Below the pieces are notes generated by a model. It made no database searches and was not told where the DNA came from. It worked only from the letters and a program-made list of their open reading frames with translations. From Agrostemma githago (taxonomy: Eukaryota; Streptophyta; Magnoliopsida; Caryophyllales; Caryophyllaceae), in NCBI GenBank assembly GCA_958450325.1, contig OY288254.1, positions 35,969,577-36,033,576 on the forward strand: 64,000 nucleotides of DNA, given 5' to 3'. The position numbers and the translations under genes are program-made. Shown here in pieces: positions 34,588 through 43,668 of this stretch; positions within the stretch are counted from its first letter, which is position 1, and each line of letters opens with the position of its first letter.

Positions 34588-36208
34588 TGATAAGTGTGGT
34601 TTGTAGTGCCTATTTTGTAGTGTTTTGGTCCCATTTTCCTTGTAGAATCGCTCCTTGGGAGCGGTTTAGGGACTTCTTATGCTTCCTTTAGTTCGTTTCA
34701 GGTTCCCGAGACCGATTTGGAAGAGTTGGAGCGATTCCGACTCTATACATACACATTTTGGAGCCAACGGAGTAAAGGAACGATGATTCGATGCCTTGGA
34801 ATCGACCCCGAGACCTTGGGACCCAATCCCGAGCCTCCGAGACCCAATCCCGAGTCCCGAGAATCGATGGGAAGCCCATGAGAACAAAGGAGGGACCAAA
34901 AAGTTTTTATTGGAGGCCTACAAGGCTCATCCCGGACGGGTATGGCCTCATCCCGTCCGGGATGAAGGAGGAAACGAAGATGAAGCTACTGAGGGTCCAT
35001 CCTGACCGGGACCATGGCGTCCCGACCGGGACCGACCACGTCCCGACCGGGACCACCTCATCCCGGCCGGGATGGCTATGCTGCAGCTCCGCCTTGTTTC
35101 CTTTCAATTCCTTTCCACTTGTAACCCTATATATACTCTTCCCTTGTTTTGTTAAGCTGATGTTAGACATTTCCCCTTAAACCCTAGATTATTTTAGCAT
35201 AGATTAGCATAGATTAGTGTAGATTAGTCTTTAGATTATCGTTAATCTTAGATTAGTGCTTGTAATTTGGGAATTCTTCAAGATCTCCACCAAGATTGAC
35301 AACCTTGGGCGAATGTTTTGGGTTCTTCCATTTATACAAGTTTCATTCTTCCTTTCATCTCTAGTTTGGTATAATCTTCTTTTCTCTTCTCCTAATCTTT
35401 GTTTTATCATTAACGTTTGATTCTTTGTTCTTGTTATTGTTCATAGTTCATAGTTCTTGTTAGTTTCAATATGCTAGTTTGGTTGTTTGAATTGATTTCT
35501 CTTCTTAGTGTTAGTTTTAGTATAGATATGTTAGAGTAGTATCTTGCTAGGGTTAGTAAGGTGATTAGGGTGTTAATTGGATGATTAAGGGATTGTTGGA
35601 GATGTTGGTGGAAGATTTGGGTTTCCTCTTGGTATGATGCACATCACATGTTTGTTGAAATGCTTGAATGACTAGTATGTGCATATGCTTGTTTTTCTTG
35701 CCCTTCTCTTGTGGGTGATAGTTTTTTTGTGGGGTCGGTTCCCCCACTAAGTTGCGAGAGCCCGGTGAGGACGACCCCTAGGTCGGTCTAAGTTGCGAGA
35801 GCCCGGATGCGACCTAGGCCTATAGCATGCTAGAACCCCGTTTGTCGTTTGTGTCGCCGAGATGGGTTCTAGGTGGAACCTCTATGTGGGTCTAAGTTGC
35901 GAGAGCCCGGACCAACCTAGATTACCCTACTACCTCCTTCACTCTAGTTCTCCTTTGACCATTCCGTTACCCCTTTGACCCCGACCTAATCCTAGCCCGT
36001 TTCCTTTGATTGTTTTCTTGCTTTAGACCTAGCTTAGTCCTAGTCTCCCCCTCCTTAGAATAGCTTGTCTCGAACCTAGTCCTAGACCGTAGCATACCCT
36101 AGTCCGACCTCCCGTCCCTGTGGATTCGACCCGACTTACCTTAGCTACCTTAGTTAGGTTAGCCGGTTTTGTTTGACTGTTGGGATTCACGACAAATCCC
36201 ACCCATCA
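34588..36208 (+). repeat. 3' LTR (1621 bp)
   Basis: Nearly identical to the 5' LTR, with the palindrome cluster at about 34928-35075 and TATATATA at 35128-35135. A five-base indel lies near 36090 (CGTAGCATACC against CGTAGCGCAGCATACC). Confidence 0.9.
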
Positions 36209-36480
36209 CTTTGCAATTCATGACATGTGATTGTACACATCAACATGTGCGACTGTGCTATGTGAACTTTGTGATTATTTCTAACCATTACACGGACTCT
36301 ACATCTTTTTTCAGTTGATGTGAATGGGGGTCATTTGTACAATTGAATGCGTGACTATGCAATATCTAGCATGTGATTGTACACATCGACACGTGTGACT
36401 CTGCATTTCATAGCATGTGATTGTGCACATCAACATGTGTGACTGTGCTAAGTGAACTTTGTGGTTATTTCTAACTATTA
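36209..36480. repeat. 22-bp repeat array, right part
   Basis: It continues the array interrupted at 28445 (CTTTGCAATTCATGACATGTG and further TGTGATTGTACACATC units), including a near-duplicate ~130-bp block (36225-36345 and 36400-36520). Confidence 0.75.
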
Positions 36481-36837
36481 CACGGACTTTACATCTTTTC
36501 AGTTAATGTGATTGGGGGGTCATTTGTACTATTGAATGCGATAGGTAAGAGGTAACTGGGGCATACCATGTGTTGAATTCCGAACCATGCCATCGTTGGG
36601 TCAGCGGGGGAGGATAACCCACCCCCGTGGTCGTCTGATTCGCACCAGTTCATGAGGTGCGACCAACACTCCAGCACAACGGCGCTCATGCTATCTCCGG
36701 ACAATAGCGTTTGAATGTCACGTCTCTCCAGCTGCGCATGAGTGCTGTAGGACCCCAATTGTTCACTGCGAGATTTTTGACACCGGTCAGTATGTGTAGT
36801 ATGCAACTCGTATCAGTAAACAAAGACGGTTACTCAC

Positions 36838-38387
36838 CTTTCGTCGTACCCATTATCGTCAAGGAAGCAGTAGTTGGCGGTGTGCTTCCGCAGGATGGGC
36901 ATCTTACTCGTCAGTGGTCGGTGCAGGCGAAACAAGGTCGACATGACAATGGTGCCGGGGTCAGGATTCCGTTGGTTCAAAGAGCAACCCAACCCATTCC
37001 CACAGCCCCGTATCCGAGACCTAATTGCCGACTGTCTTTCCTCTGGGACTGATCGGGGGGTGGGTTCAGGTGTTTTCGGTGATTTGCTCCGACGCTTGTT
37101 GGTGGTTTCCTTCACAGGAGTGGTTTCATGCGTACGGGCAGAGTCCAACGTTTCCTTGTATTTTCCGAATAATGCCACTTTCTCCAAAACAGTGTCCCTC
37201 ACCCTGTTCACGTCGCTCAGTATAAGGGTCGCCGTGATTTCCGCCCTGCACATATTCATGGCCGCCATTCTCCCCAAGGAGCAGTGGAACGGGGACCCGT
37301 TGTACAGCATCATGTGGATCATCAGGTACAATCCGCAGTCATTGGCGGAGTACCCCACCCCCTGCCATGATAAGGGAACGTTTACCAATTTAAACGCACA
37401 GACCTTCTCACCTTTCTTCAGCCCTTGTCGTACCATGAACTCCCCCATCTTATCAGCCTGCAAAACAAGTTCAAACAGGATCAGGTGCTGAACACATTCG
37501 CCGTCACATAATTGATTTAATATTAAATTTAAAGGGTCTGACCGCTGTCCGAGCAATGCCATAGTAAGGCAACTTTGTAAAATCTTTATCGTACATCCTG
37601 TTGTCGAGGTACTCTATTTGCTCAGTATTGAAGTTGATGCAGGCGCAACTGTAGTGGCCCTCGTCACCCGTCAAGATCGGGACGAACACCTACAAACAAT
37701 GTGTCAGGATTATGGGCAGATATGGTATTATCTTGCACATAACTACGAATAAACAGTATGTGCGGGGTAATACCATGTCCGAGTCCAAAGCAAAGTCGGA
37801 GAAACTGTTTTTTATCCACTCGTTCCACACGTAAAATATTTCTTCGTCATGACCGTTGCCCTGGCCTCCTTTCTTCCACAATGCCAACACTGGGAACTGC
37901 TCACATGCATTGATTGTAATACATGTAGTTATTGTGTGATTGACATGAGCGTGACTGCACATCTATAATTGTGTCACTGTGCAGCGTAAAAGGTGTGACT
38001 GTGCAGCGTAAAAGGTGTGACTGTACGGCAACTAGTGCGTGACTGTACAGCCTGAAGTACGTGACTGTACAGCCTGAAGTGCGTGATTGCGCAGTTTATA
38101 GTGGTGACTGGACAACATAATGTGTGTGACTCTACACACAATAGTGTGTGACTATACAACCAATAGTGCGCGACTGTACAGCTAAATTGGGGGGTGAACG
38201 TACCGTATGTCCAAGAGAGAAGTAACATCTACTGGTTACTCTTGGTGCTTTTTTTTCGTACACCAGCTGGTTCAACAGCCTACACCAGCAGTCAATGACG
38301 TTATTCATCACCTGCAGGCCAGGCTCGAGCGTCTGCATGTCGCTCCTCGCTATACAGTCGTAATCTGTGAACTCGACCAGCATTTCG
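36838..38387 (-). CDS. ULP1/C48-type peptidase module 1 (catalytic residues present)
   Basis: Exon 38387-38204 (YDCIARSD, LEPGLQVMNNVIDCWCRLL) and the exon near 37897-37774 (EEIFYVWNEWIKNSF) form the N-part. Exon 37689-37512 gives FVPILTGDEGHYSCACINF with the catalytic His, and IEYLDNR with the Asp. Exon 37457-36838 gives PLSWQGVGYSANDCGLYLMI, containing the oxyanion Gln and nucleophile Cys, then CRAEITATLILSDVN. This is the H-D-Q-C order of C48 peptidases. Copy A preserves the same residues. A Lys/Arg/Pro-rich linker follows (NKRRSKSPKTPEPTP). Introns contain 22-bp repeats. Confidence 0.7.
37920..38200. repeat. 22-bp repeat array in a ULP1 gene intron
   Basis: Units GTGTGACTGTGCAGCGTAAA, GCGTGACTGTACAGCCTGAA and variants, about 11 in number, between exons 38387-38204 and about 37897-37774. 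Confidence 0.75.
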
Positions 38388-38459
38388 CTGTAGACCAAAC
38401 AAAGTCCCGATTAGCACATGCATTTAAAAAACGACACGAGACACACAATAAATATGTAC

Positions 38460-39454
38460 CCCGACGGACGTGGCGTTGAGTGGTCAAAGACGTAGTCGAT
38501 TACATCTTTCCGAACGTGCAGGATATCCTAGAAGATGACAATATTGGAGCACATGAATCCAGATATTACAAACTGCCCCCTCAATATTTTCCCACAGTTC
38601 AACGTGCAGCCCAAATTGTCTGGAATCGTATCCATGCATTCAAATGCCACGTCAGAGTGGAAGATGTACCGATGATGTAGTGCCCTGGGGTGCGTCCTGG
38701 TCCCTGAGCCCTCGCCTGTCTGCTGATCATCGTTCGTGACGATTACCGCCGTTGTAGGCGTGGTGGCAACAGTGTCCGCTATAGACCAGCCTGCTTTGTT
38801 CAGTTCCTTCTCAAGACTATAACTTACTGTCGCGTCGGGCAGAGTCGGCATTACATCACACGTTCCCTCCACATTGGAAGCCGATCGTGCGTCAGTTGTC
38901 TCCCCCGCTGCTTTCCGTAGAGCCAACACTACGGTCGGACTCCTGTCAACTGAACCCTGCACATCGTCCTCAGCGGCATCATCCTCTTCAACGCTGATTT
39001 CTTCAGCGGCATCATCCTCTTCAAATTCTCCCTCGCAGAAACCTGGTGTCACGACGCCACCATCAAAAGTGCCCTCATCATCGTAACCCTCTGTTCCGTC
39101 ACCATATCCCACACAGAAATCCATTTCCTCAATTTCTTCTTCCGTGTATTCAGATTCACGCATGTCTTGCAGAATTTGGTTTATCAGATTGTAGGCTTCA
39201 GCATCGCGGTGCTCCTCGCCCTCAACGACGGGGGCATTCTACGTAGTCTGCTTCAACTGGCTGGCCAACGAAGTGACTTGATCGACATACCGGAGGACAG
39301 CTGGATCTTCCCAGAATTGTTGGGAGGACGGGTCTTAACTTGGAACTGCGTTGTTCCTCGTCGATATTTCTGTTACTTTGGAGGCAGCTTGCTCACAGAA
39401 ATGGCAAAACGCTAGCGCACACCTCCGTAAATTCATGAAATAACGCCGGTCGTC
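38460..39454 (-). pseudogene. Acidic linker exon with several nonsense codons
   Basis: It opens with DDRRYFMNLRRCALAFCHFC and continues with FWEDPAVLRYVDQVTSLA. A long Asp/Glu-rich stretch follows (YTEEEIEEMDFCVGYGDG; EDDAAEEISVEEDDAAEDD, a tandem repeat). It closes with NLGCTLNCGKILRGQFVISG. Stops interrupt at 39335, about 39240 and 38528; the first two could derive from CAA and CAG by C-to-T change. The copy A equivalent (12960-12181) has Ser at the third position, so that stop arose in copy B. Confidence 0.65.
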
Positions 39455-39479
39455 CTATAATTCAGTTGAAGTCAAATCA

Positions 39480-39730
39480 TTAGTGTGAAGCTCAGTGGTG
39501 TTAAGGCTGGCAGTGTGAGTATGACTAAGCACCTAAGTGTGTAATTGTACGGAATAAAGTGTGTGACTGTATAGCAGAAAGTGTGCGACTGTACAGTTTG
39601 TAGCGTGTGACTGTGCACGTTATAGTACTGACTGGACAACGTAATGTGTGTGACTCTACAGCTAATAGTATGTGACTATACAGCCAATAGTATGTGACTA
39701 TACATCAGGATAAGTGTGATCATAACAACC
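39480..39730. repeat. 22-bp repeat array in a ULP1 gene intron
   Basis: Units such as AGTGTGTGACTGTATAGC and AGTATGTGACTATACAGC between exons ending at 39883 and starting at 39454. Confidence 0.75.
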
Positions 39731-39882
39731 GTGACTACTGAATCTCAACTGTATTATAAACATAGTTTTATGAATCGTATATGCTTTTATAAAGATAGGT
39801 AAGGCTGTCACATTAAATCGTTTAACAGACAAAGAGTTGATGATTTATTGATGATTTATAGAGTGGTTGGGAGATCACTTAC

Positions 39883-41233
39883 GTTAACCTCGCTGTCTTC
39901 CAACTGATCGTCTCTCTTAATCCCTGTCATTATTCTTTTGGGACTAGAGTGCTGGTTGTCAGAGGGCATCGTTATAGCAGGGGCGCCCTCGCTGCCTGTT
40001 GTCCCACATGTACGTGGGTACGACACCTTCGAACGTAGCTGATTTCCCAGCGACCCTGTCTCCAGTTCCCCAGCGAGACGATCACATATTCTCCGTGCGT
40101 CCCAATGTGCGATAAATGGTATGTCGCATCTGCAAGTCTCGCTACGGAAATCGTAGCGCTGGAAGTACGCAATCATTAGAATTGGGATGCATCCTCGGAG
40201 GTAGTTGAGGACTTTGTTGGGGTCACGCATCCCCTTACCCGCCCGCACCAGATCTTGCAGGACAAAGCTACACCAGTCGTGTTCCCGAATCAAGTCCACG
40301 TCCTCCACTGCGGCCAGCAGACTCAGGTCCAGTGAGTTGTTCGTAGTAGGCGCGAGGAATGATGACAACGCGAACAACACGAACCTGCGGACAAAGTCGT
40401 CGTCAGCGACTTTGGTTGCCATTAACTATTCGTGCACCCTCCCTAATGTTATTGGCTTGCTGCTGTCCACCACACCGAAGTCTTTCCTCCAGGTACTCTT
40501 TAACCTGATCACGTCAGGTGAGTCTGCCCCTTTCTTGTTGCTGGTTGGGATTACTTTCACCGGATGAGGGCCCAAAGGTAGCTGGAGGCAGTCGTGGACG
40601 TCGTACTTTGACATCATGAATGCCTCCTGGCGTGAGGCACGGAAAATATGGGACTCGTCATAAAATGCACGGAGGAACATAACCGCGTGCTCAATGGGTA
40701 CCGATTCAAGCCTCATCTCCAACAGCCCGTTAATCCAACAGCACGCACCCTCTCTATCTGATCATTCGATAATCGCCCAATTAGCTGGTGCAACCGCTTG
40801 GGCGTACAGTGAATATCGGGCTGACCCTGTCGGCGGTCCCCCCCTCTCTTCCTCCGAGTCACACACACGTATGTGGGGTCGGCCGGTGTATCAGATCTGA
40901 CCCTCCTCTTTTTTTTGGCCTGCTTTCCTCAACACTTTCTGTCTCACCCACATCCAGATCGGCGACCGGTGTATCAAAAGTCACCCTCTTTTTTTTCTTT
41001 TGTCTGTCTTCGTCTACAATTTCTGTCCCCCCACATTCGTCTTGGCAACGATGTGGTCCCCCGATGTATCTTCAACAGACTTTACAACAGTCTTCTTCTT
41101 ATTCTTTTTCTTCTTACTCAAATTTTGGTCCACAACCAATCTATCATCAATTACATTTTCGCGGACCGATGTCTCTGCCACGACCTTCTTCTTACTGGTT
41201 GTCGTTCGAACTTTCTTCTTCGCACCCGACTTT
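39883..41233 (-). pseudogene. Exon 2: NLS-like repeats and plant-TE N-domain
   Basis: The start is Lys-rich (KSGAKKKVRTTTSKKK; SKKKKNKKK). After a frameshift near 41020, two tandem units contain RQKKKKRVTFDTPVAD and RPKKKRRVRSDTPAD; PKKKRRV is close to the classical SV40-type nuclear localisation signal. Next come RLSNDQIERVRAVGL, a second frameshift near 40725, EHAVMFLRAFYDESHIFRAS, SKYDVHDCLQLPLGP, an in-frame TAG (40426-40428) and ADDDFVRRFVLFALSSFLAP with EDVDLIREHDWCSFVL. This pattern is typical of plant proteins annotated with ULP1 C-terminal domains and DUF1985-like N-termini. It ends at AAC|GTAAGT (39883). Confidence 0.75.
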
Positions 41234-41249
41234 CTGCCGTAATAACAAC

Positions 41250-41640
41250 ATGCCTAATGAGTGTGATTTTACAACTGAGTATACGGCTTCAACAGTGTGA
41301 TTCTACAGTAAAAAGAGAGCGACTCTGCAACATAACGAATGTGACTATACAGCCTCAAACGGGTGACTATACAATCAACACTGCATGACTATACAATATA
41401 AAGCGTGTGACTTTGCATCATAACAAGTGCGACTGTGTAGATTCAAAGGTGTGATTGTACATCATTCTGTTACTTCACAACAAAATGTAACGAGTGCGAC
41501 TATGTATCTTCGAACGGGTGACTGTACAAGCAACTCTGTATGACTGTACAACCAACTCTGTATGACTATTCAAATGTTAATTTTATTTCTTCCCAAACAC
41601 CAAGTCTGTGACTATAAGACTGCTTTAACGTAAGCTTCAA
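41250..41640. repeat. 22-bp repeat array in intron 1 of the ULP1 gene
   Basis: Units such as GTGTGATTCTACAG, GTGACTATACAGCCTCAAAC and TGTATGACTGTACAACCAAC between exon 2 (to 41233) and exon 1 (42098). Confidence 0.7.
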
Positions 41641-42097
41641 CATGGAAGCATGCAAAACTTCAACAAAAAAGTGTCTAATCGATGGCACATGCATACGTAC
41701 AATGACGACTATGGGAACTTCAACATGAACTTCAACAAAGAAATAAAGACTTCATCTTTGCCTCTATAACTACAACTACTGTACAACTAAGACCCCTTCA
41801 ACTCAAAATTAGGGTTATAACTAGAGGAATAACGATTAATCAAGAATAAAAACTGTGTGAATATTAGTTGTCAAAGAAAAAAAACTTCATCTTCGACTCT
41901 ATAACTACAACTACTGTACAACTACAACAACTTCAACTCAAAATTAGGGTTATCGTGTTGGAAAAATGCTCTTTTACCATTTTTTATGGTTCATGCATGC
42001 CGGACTTCTTGACCACTTTTTAGGGTTCGTGAAAAAGGAATAAAAAAGGGTTGAACAAAAAGAAAATCGGAGGTCGAAAATCGAACATTCAACATAC

Positions 42098-42126
42098 CTT
42101 TGTAGCACCACCGGAATTTTAGGCAT
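42098..42126 (-). CDS. Exon 1 of the tandem ULP1 gene
   Basis: ATGCCTAAAATTCCGGTGG... encodes MPKIPVVLQ and ends at AAAG|GTATGT (donor at 42097). It joins exon 2 at 41233 in frame (CAG|AAAGTCGG). A (GAGATG)n hexamer run lies just upstream in the leader (42138-42178). Confidence 0.5.
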
Positions 42127-42522
42127 TATCGGAGATGGAGAAGCTGCGGAAATGGAGATGGAGATGGAGATGGAGATGGGTGTTTTTTTAGAGAGAGGAA
42201 AAGAGCGGTGAATGATTAGGTAGTGAAATGAATTGAAAATAGGTGAATGGGGAAGTGTAAAGGCTTTGGGCGGGAGTATAGAGAGGAGGGAAATTAATTG
42301 GGGGTAGGGTGAGGGGGCTATTGACTAGTGATGAGGTTGATGGCTGTCCGCAGCATGTCAGTCCCGCAGCCCCATTTTTTATTTTTTTTATACAATCTAA
42401 ACTCATTCATCGACCGTCCATATTAAGCTAAATGGATGGGGGGATCAGCACTAAGCAACTACAACAACTTCAACTCTTAGAGAGTTGCCAACTACAACAA
42501 CTTCAACTCTTAGAGAGTTGCT
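42127..42522. other. Right subterminal region of the giant element
   Basis: It holds the ULP1 gene leader with a (GAGATG)n run and a purine-rich stretch (42180-42310). An ATTCATCGACCGTCCAT segment matches the subterminal words seen in the other TA-flanked elements. No clear TATA box is seen. Confidence 0.45.
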
Positions 42523-42536
42523 AACTCCCTTGATCC

Positions 42537-42537
<1 letters not shown>
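42523..42537 (-). repeat. Right terminal inverted repeat of the giant element
   Basis: AACTCCCTTGATCCC, followed by CCT and (TA)n from 42540. Just inside lie two direct copies of ACTACAACAACTTCAACTCT followed by TAGAGAGTTG (about 42460-42522). Confidence 0.75.

Positions 42538-42539
<2 letters not shown>

Positions 42540-42596
<57 letters not shown>
42540..42596. repeat. (TA)n then (GA)n microsatellite
   Basis: (TA)15-16 followed by (GA)13, separating the giant element from the next one. Confidence 0.95.
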
Positions 42597-43084
42597 TCAA
42601 GATCCGGTGAGAACCTATAGTATAATGAGAACTGTGAGAATTTCTCCTAACCATTAGATCTTCTAAGATCTAACGACATACATTAATTGAAATTCATCCC
42701 CACTCTTAGGCAAGTCATTTGACTCACATTCTTTACCCAAAAATAGACACGACACTTTGCTGAGTTACTCCTTCCCTTCCTCCACTCAACTTCATTCAAA
42801 CAAAAGAAAGTCGTGAAATCATACAATCAATTCTCCAATTTCACAAATGAAGATTCAACTCTTCAGTGGAGACAACAATTATAATTTCTCCAAACAAAAA
42901 TGTGTACTTGACGAGGTTTGTTAAATTATTTTTCTTTATACAAGTTTTTACTAGCATAAAATTGAGGATTTTGTGAAATTAAGATTTGTTCATTGAATCA
43001 TGTATTATCGACATTCTTTAAATTTCCTTACATACGTCAAAAGTAATGTTTTCTAAATGTACACTAAAATTAAGGTTTTTTACA

Positions 43085-43440
43085 AAAATTGAGAAAGGGT
43101 ACGCTAAAATTAAAAAATCATACGCTAAAAGTAAAAAAGAATACGCTAAAATTGAGAAAAATGTACGCTAAAATTCAAAAAAGATACGCTAAGATTAAAA
43201 AAGGGTACGTTAAAATTCAAAAAAAATACATTAAAATTGAGAAAGGGTACGTTAACATTGAGAAAAGGTACACTGAAATTCAAAAATGGTAGATTAAAAT
43301 TTAAAAGAAAGGTACAACAAAATTCAAAAATGATACGCTAAAATTCAGAAAGGGTACACTAAAATTTAGAAAAGGATACACTAAAATTCAAAAAGGGTAC
43401 GCTAAAATTAAAAAAGAGTACGCGAAAATTAAAACACAAA
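43085..43440 (+). repeat. ~21-bp repeat array, GGGTACGCTAAAATTC type
   Basis: About 17 units of GGTACGCTAAAATT(C/A)(A/G)AAAA, with a few units resuming at 43620-43660 and 44745-45060 around the nested elements. Confidence 0.8.
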
Positions 43441-43444
43441 TTTT

Positions 43445-43610
43445 TGTTTGTAACAGAATTATCCGTCACAAACTTATAACGGGTCAAATACGATCCGTTT
43501 ACATAGAAAAGACAAAATACTGCAAAAACACATGAGTCGTCTTTTCTACATAAATGAAGAGTATTTGACCCGTTACAAGTAAATGACGGATACCTCCGTC
43601 ACAAGGGAGA
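43445..43610. mobile_element. Small palindromic MITE, copy 2
   Basis: CCGTCACAAACTTATAACGG and GGGTCAAATAC on the left are mirrored by GTATTTGACCCGTTACAAG and CGGATACCTCCGTCACAAG on the right. Same family as 15713-15874. Confidence 0.7.
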
Positions 43611-43668
43611 GTAGCTGAATTAAAATAGGGTACACCAAAATTCAAAGTGGGTACACTAATAGTTTAAA

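Larger units (their letters stand above)
28446..36208 (+). mobile_element. Complete pol-less Athila-like LTR retrotransposon (LARD type), 7763 bp
   Basis: LTRs lie at 28446-30071 and 34588-36208, differing at about 20 positions by eye plus small indels. Both start TGATAAGTGTGG and end CCCACCCATCA. The flanks CTCTG (28441-28445) and CTTTG (36209-36213) are a target duplication with one mismatch. A perfect primer site and a G-rich polypurine tract (AAGTGTGGGGGAGT, 34574-34587) are present. The 4516-bp interior encodes only a gag-like frame. No protease, RT, RNase H or integrase motif is visible, so it must depend on a relative. It sits in an intron of the ULP1 gene. Confidence 0.9.
27392..42126 (-). 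pseudogene. Copy B: long gene with NLS repeats and two tandem ULP1/C48-type modules
   Basis: Exons that can be placed are 42126-42098, 41233-39883, 39454-38460, 38387-38204, about 37897-37774, 37689 to about 37512, 37457-36838, 36765-36567, 28136-27873 and about 27782-27392. In order they give a basic N-terminus, a conserved plant-TE domain, an acidic linker, peptidase module 1, a basic linker and peptidase module 2. ULP1/C48 enzymes cleave SUMO from targets; transposon-borne versions have no established role. Most junctions have clean GT/AG sites. The gene is broken by frameshifts near 41020 and 40725 and stops at 40426, 39335, about 39240 and 38528. The largest intron (36566-28137) holds the LTR element 28446-36208. 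Confidence 0.75.
17608..42539. mobile_element. Giant TA-microsatellite-nested MULE/FAR1-type element carrying a tandem ULP1 gene
   Basis: Both ends carry the 15-bp inverted repeat GGGATCAAGGGAGTT (17613-17627) and AACTCCCTTGATCCC (42523-42537), directly bordered by (TA)n (to 17607, and from 42540). Within it are a FAR1-type MULE transposase (plus), a small ORF (minus) and a long ULP1-type gene (minus), the two genes converging. Copies of one 22-bp repeat family are spread through introns and spacers of both genes, which ties the two halves together. Later insertions are a solo LTR (23330-27068) with a Stowaway inside it and a full LTR element (28446-36208); removing them leaves about 13.4 kb. 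MULEs carrying ULP1-like genes are known in plants (KAONASHI-type). The (TA)n flanks recall rice Micron elements. Confidence 0.7.

Noticed and set aside
40873..41388. Plus-strand ORFs of 170-171 codons over 40788-41388
   Set aside because: They are antisense to the Lys-rich N-terminal exon of the ULP1 gene.
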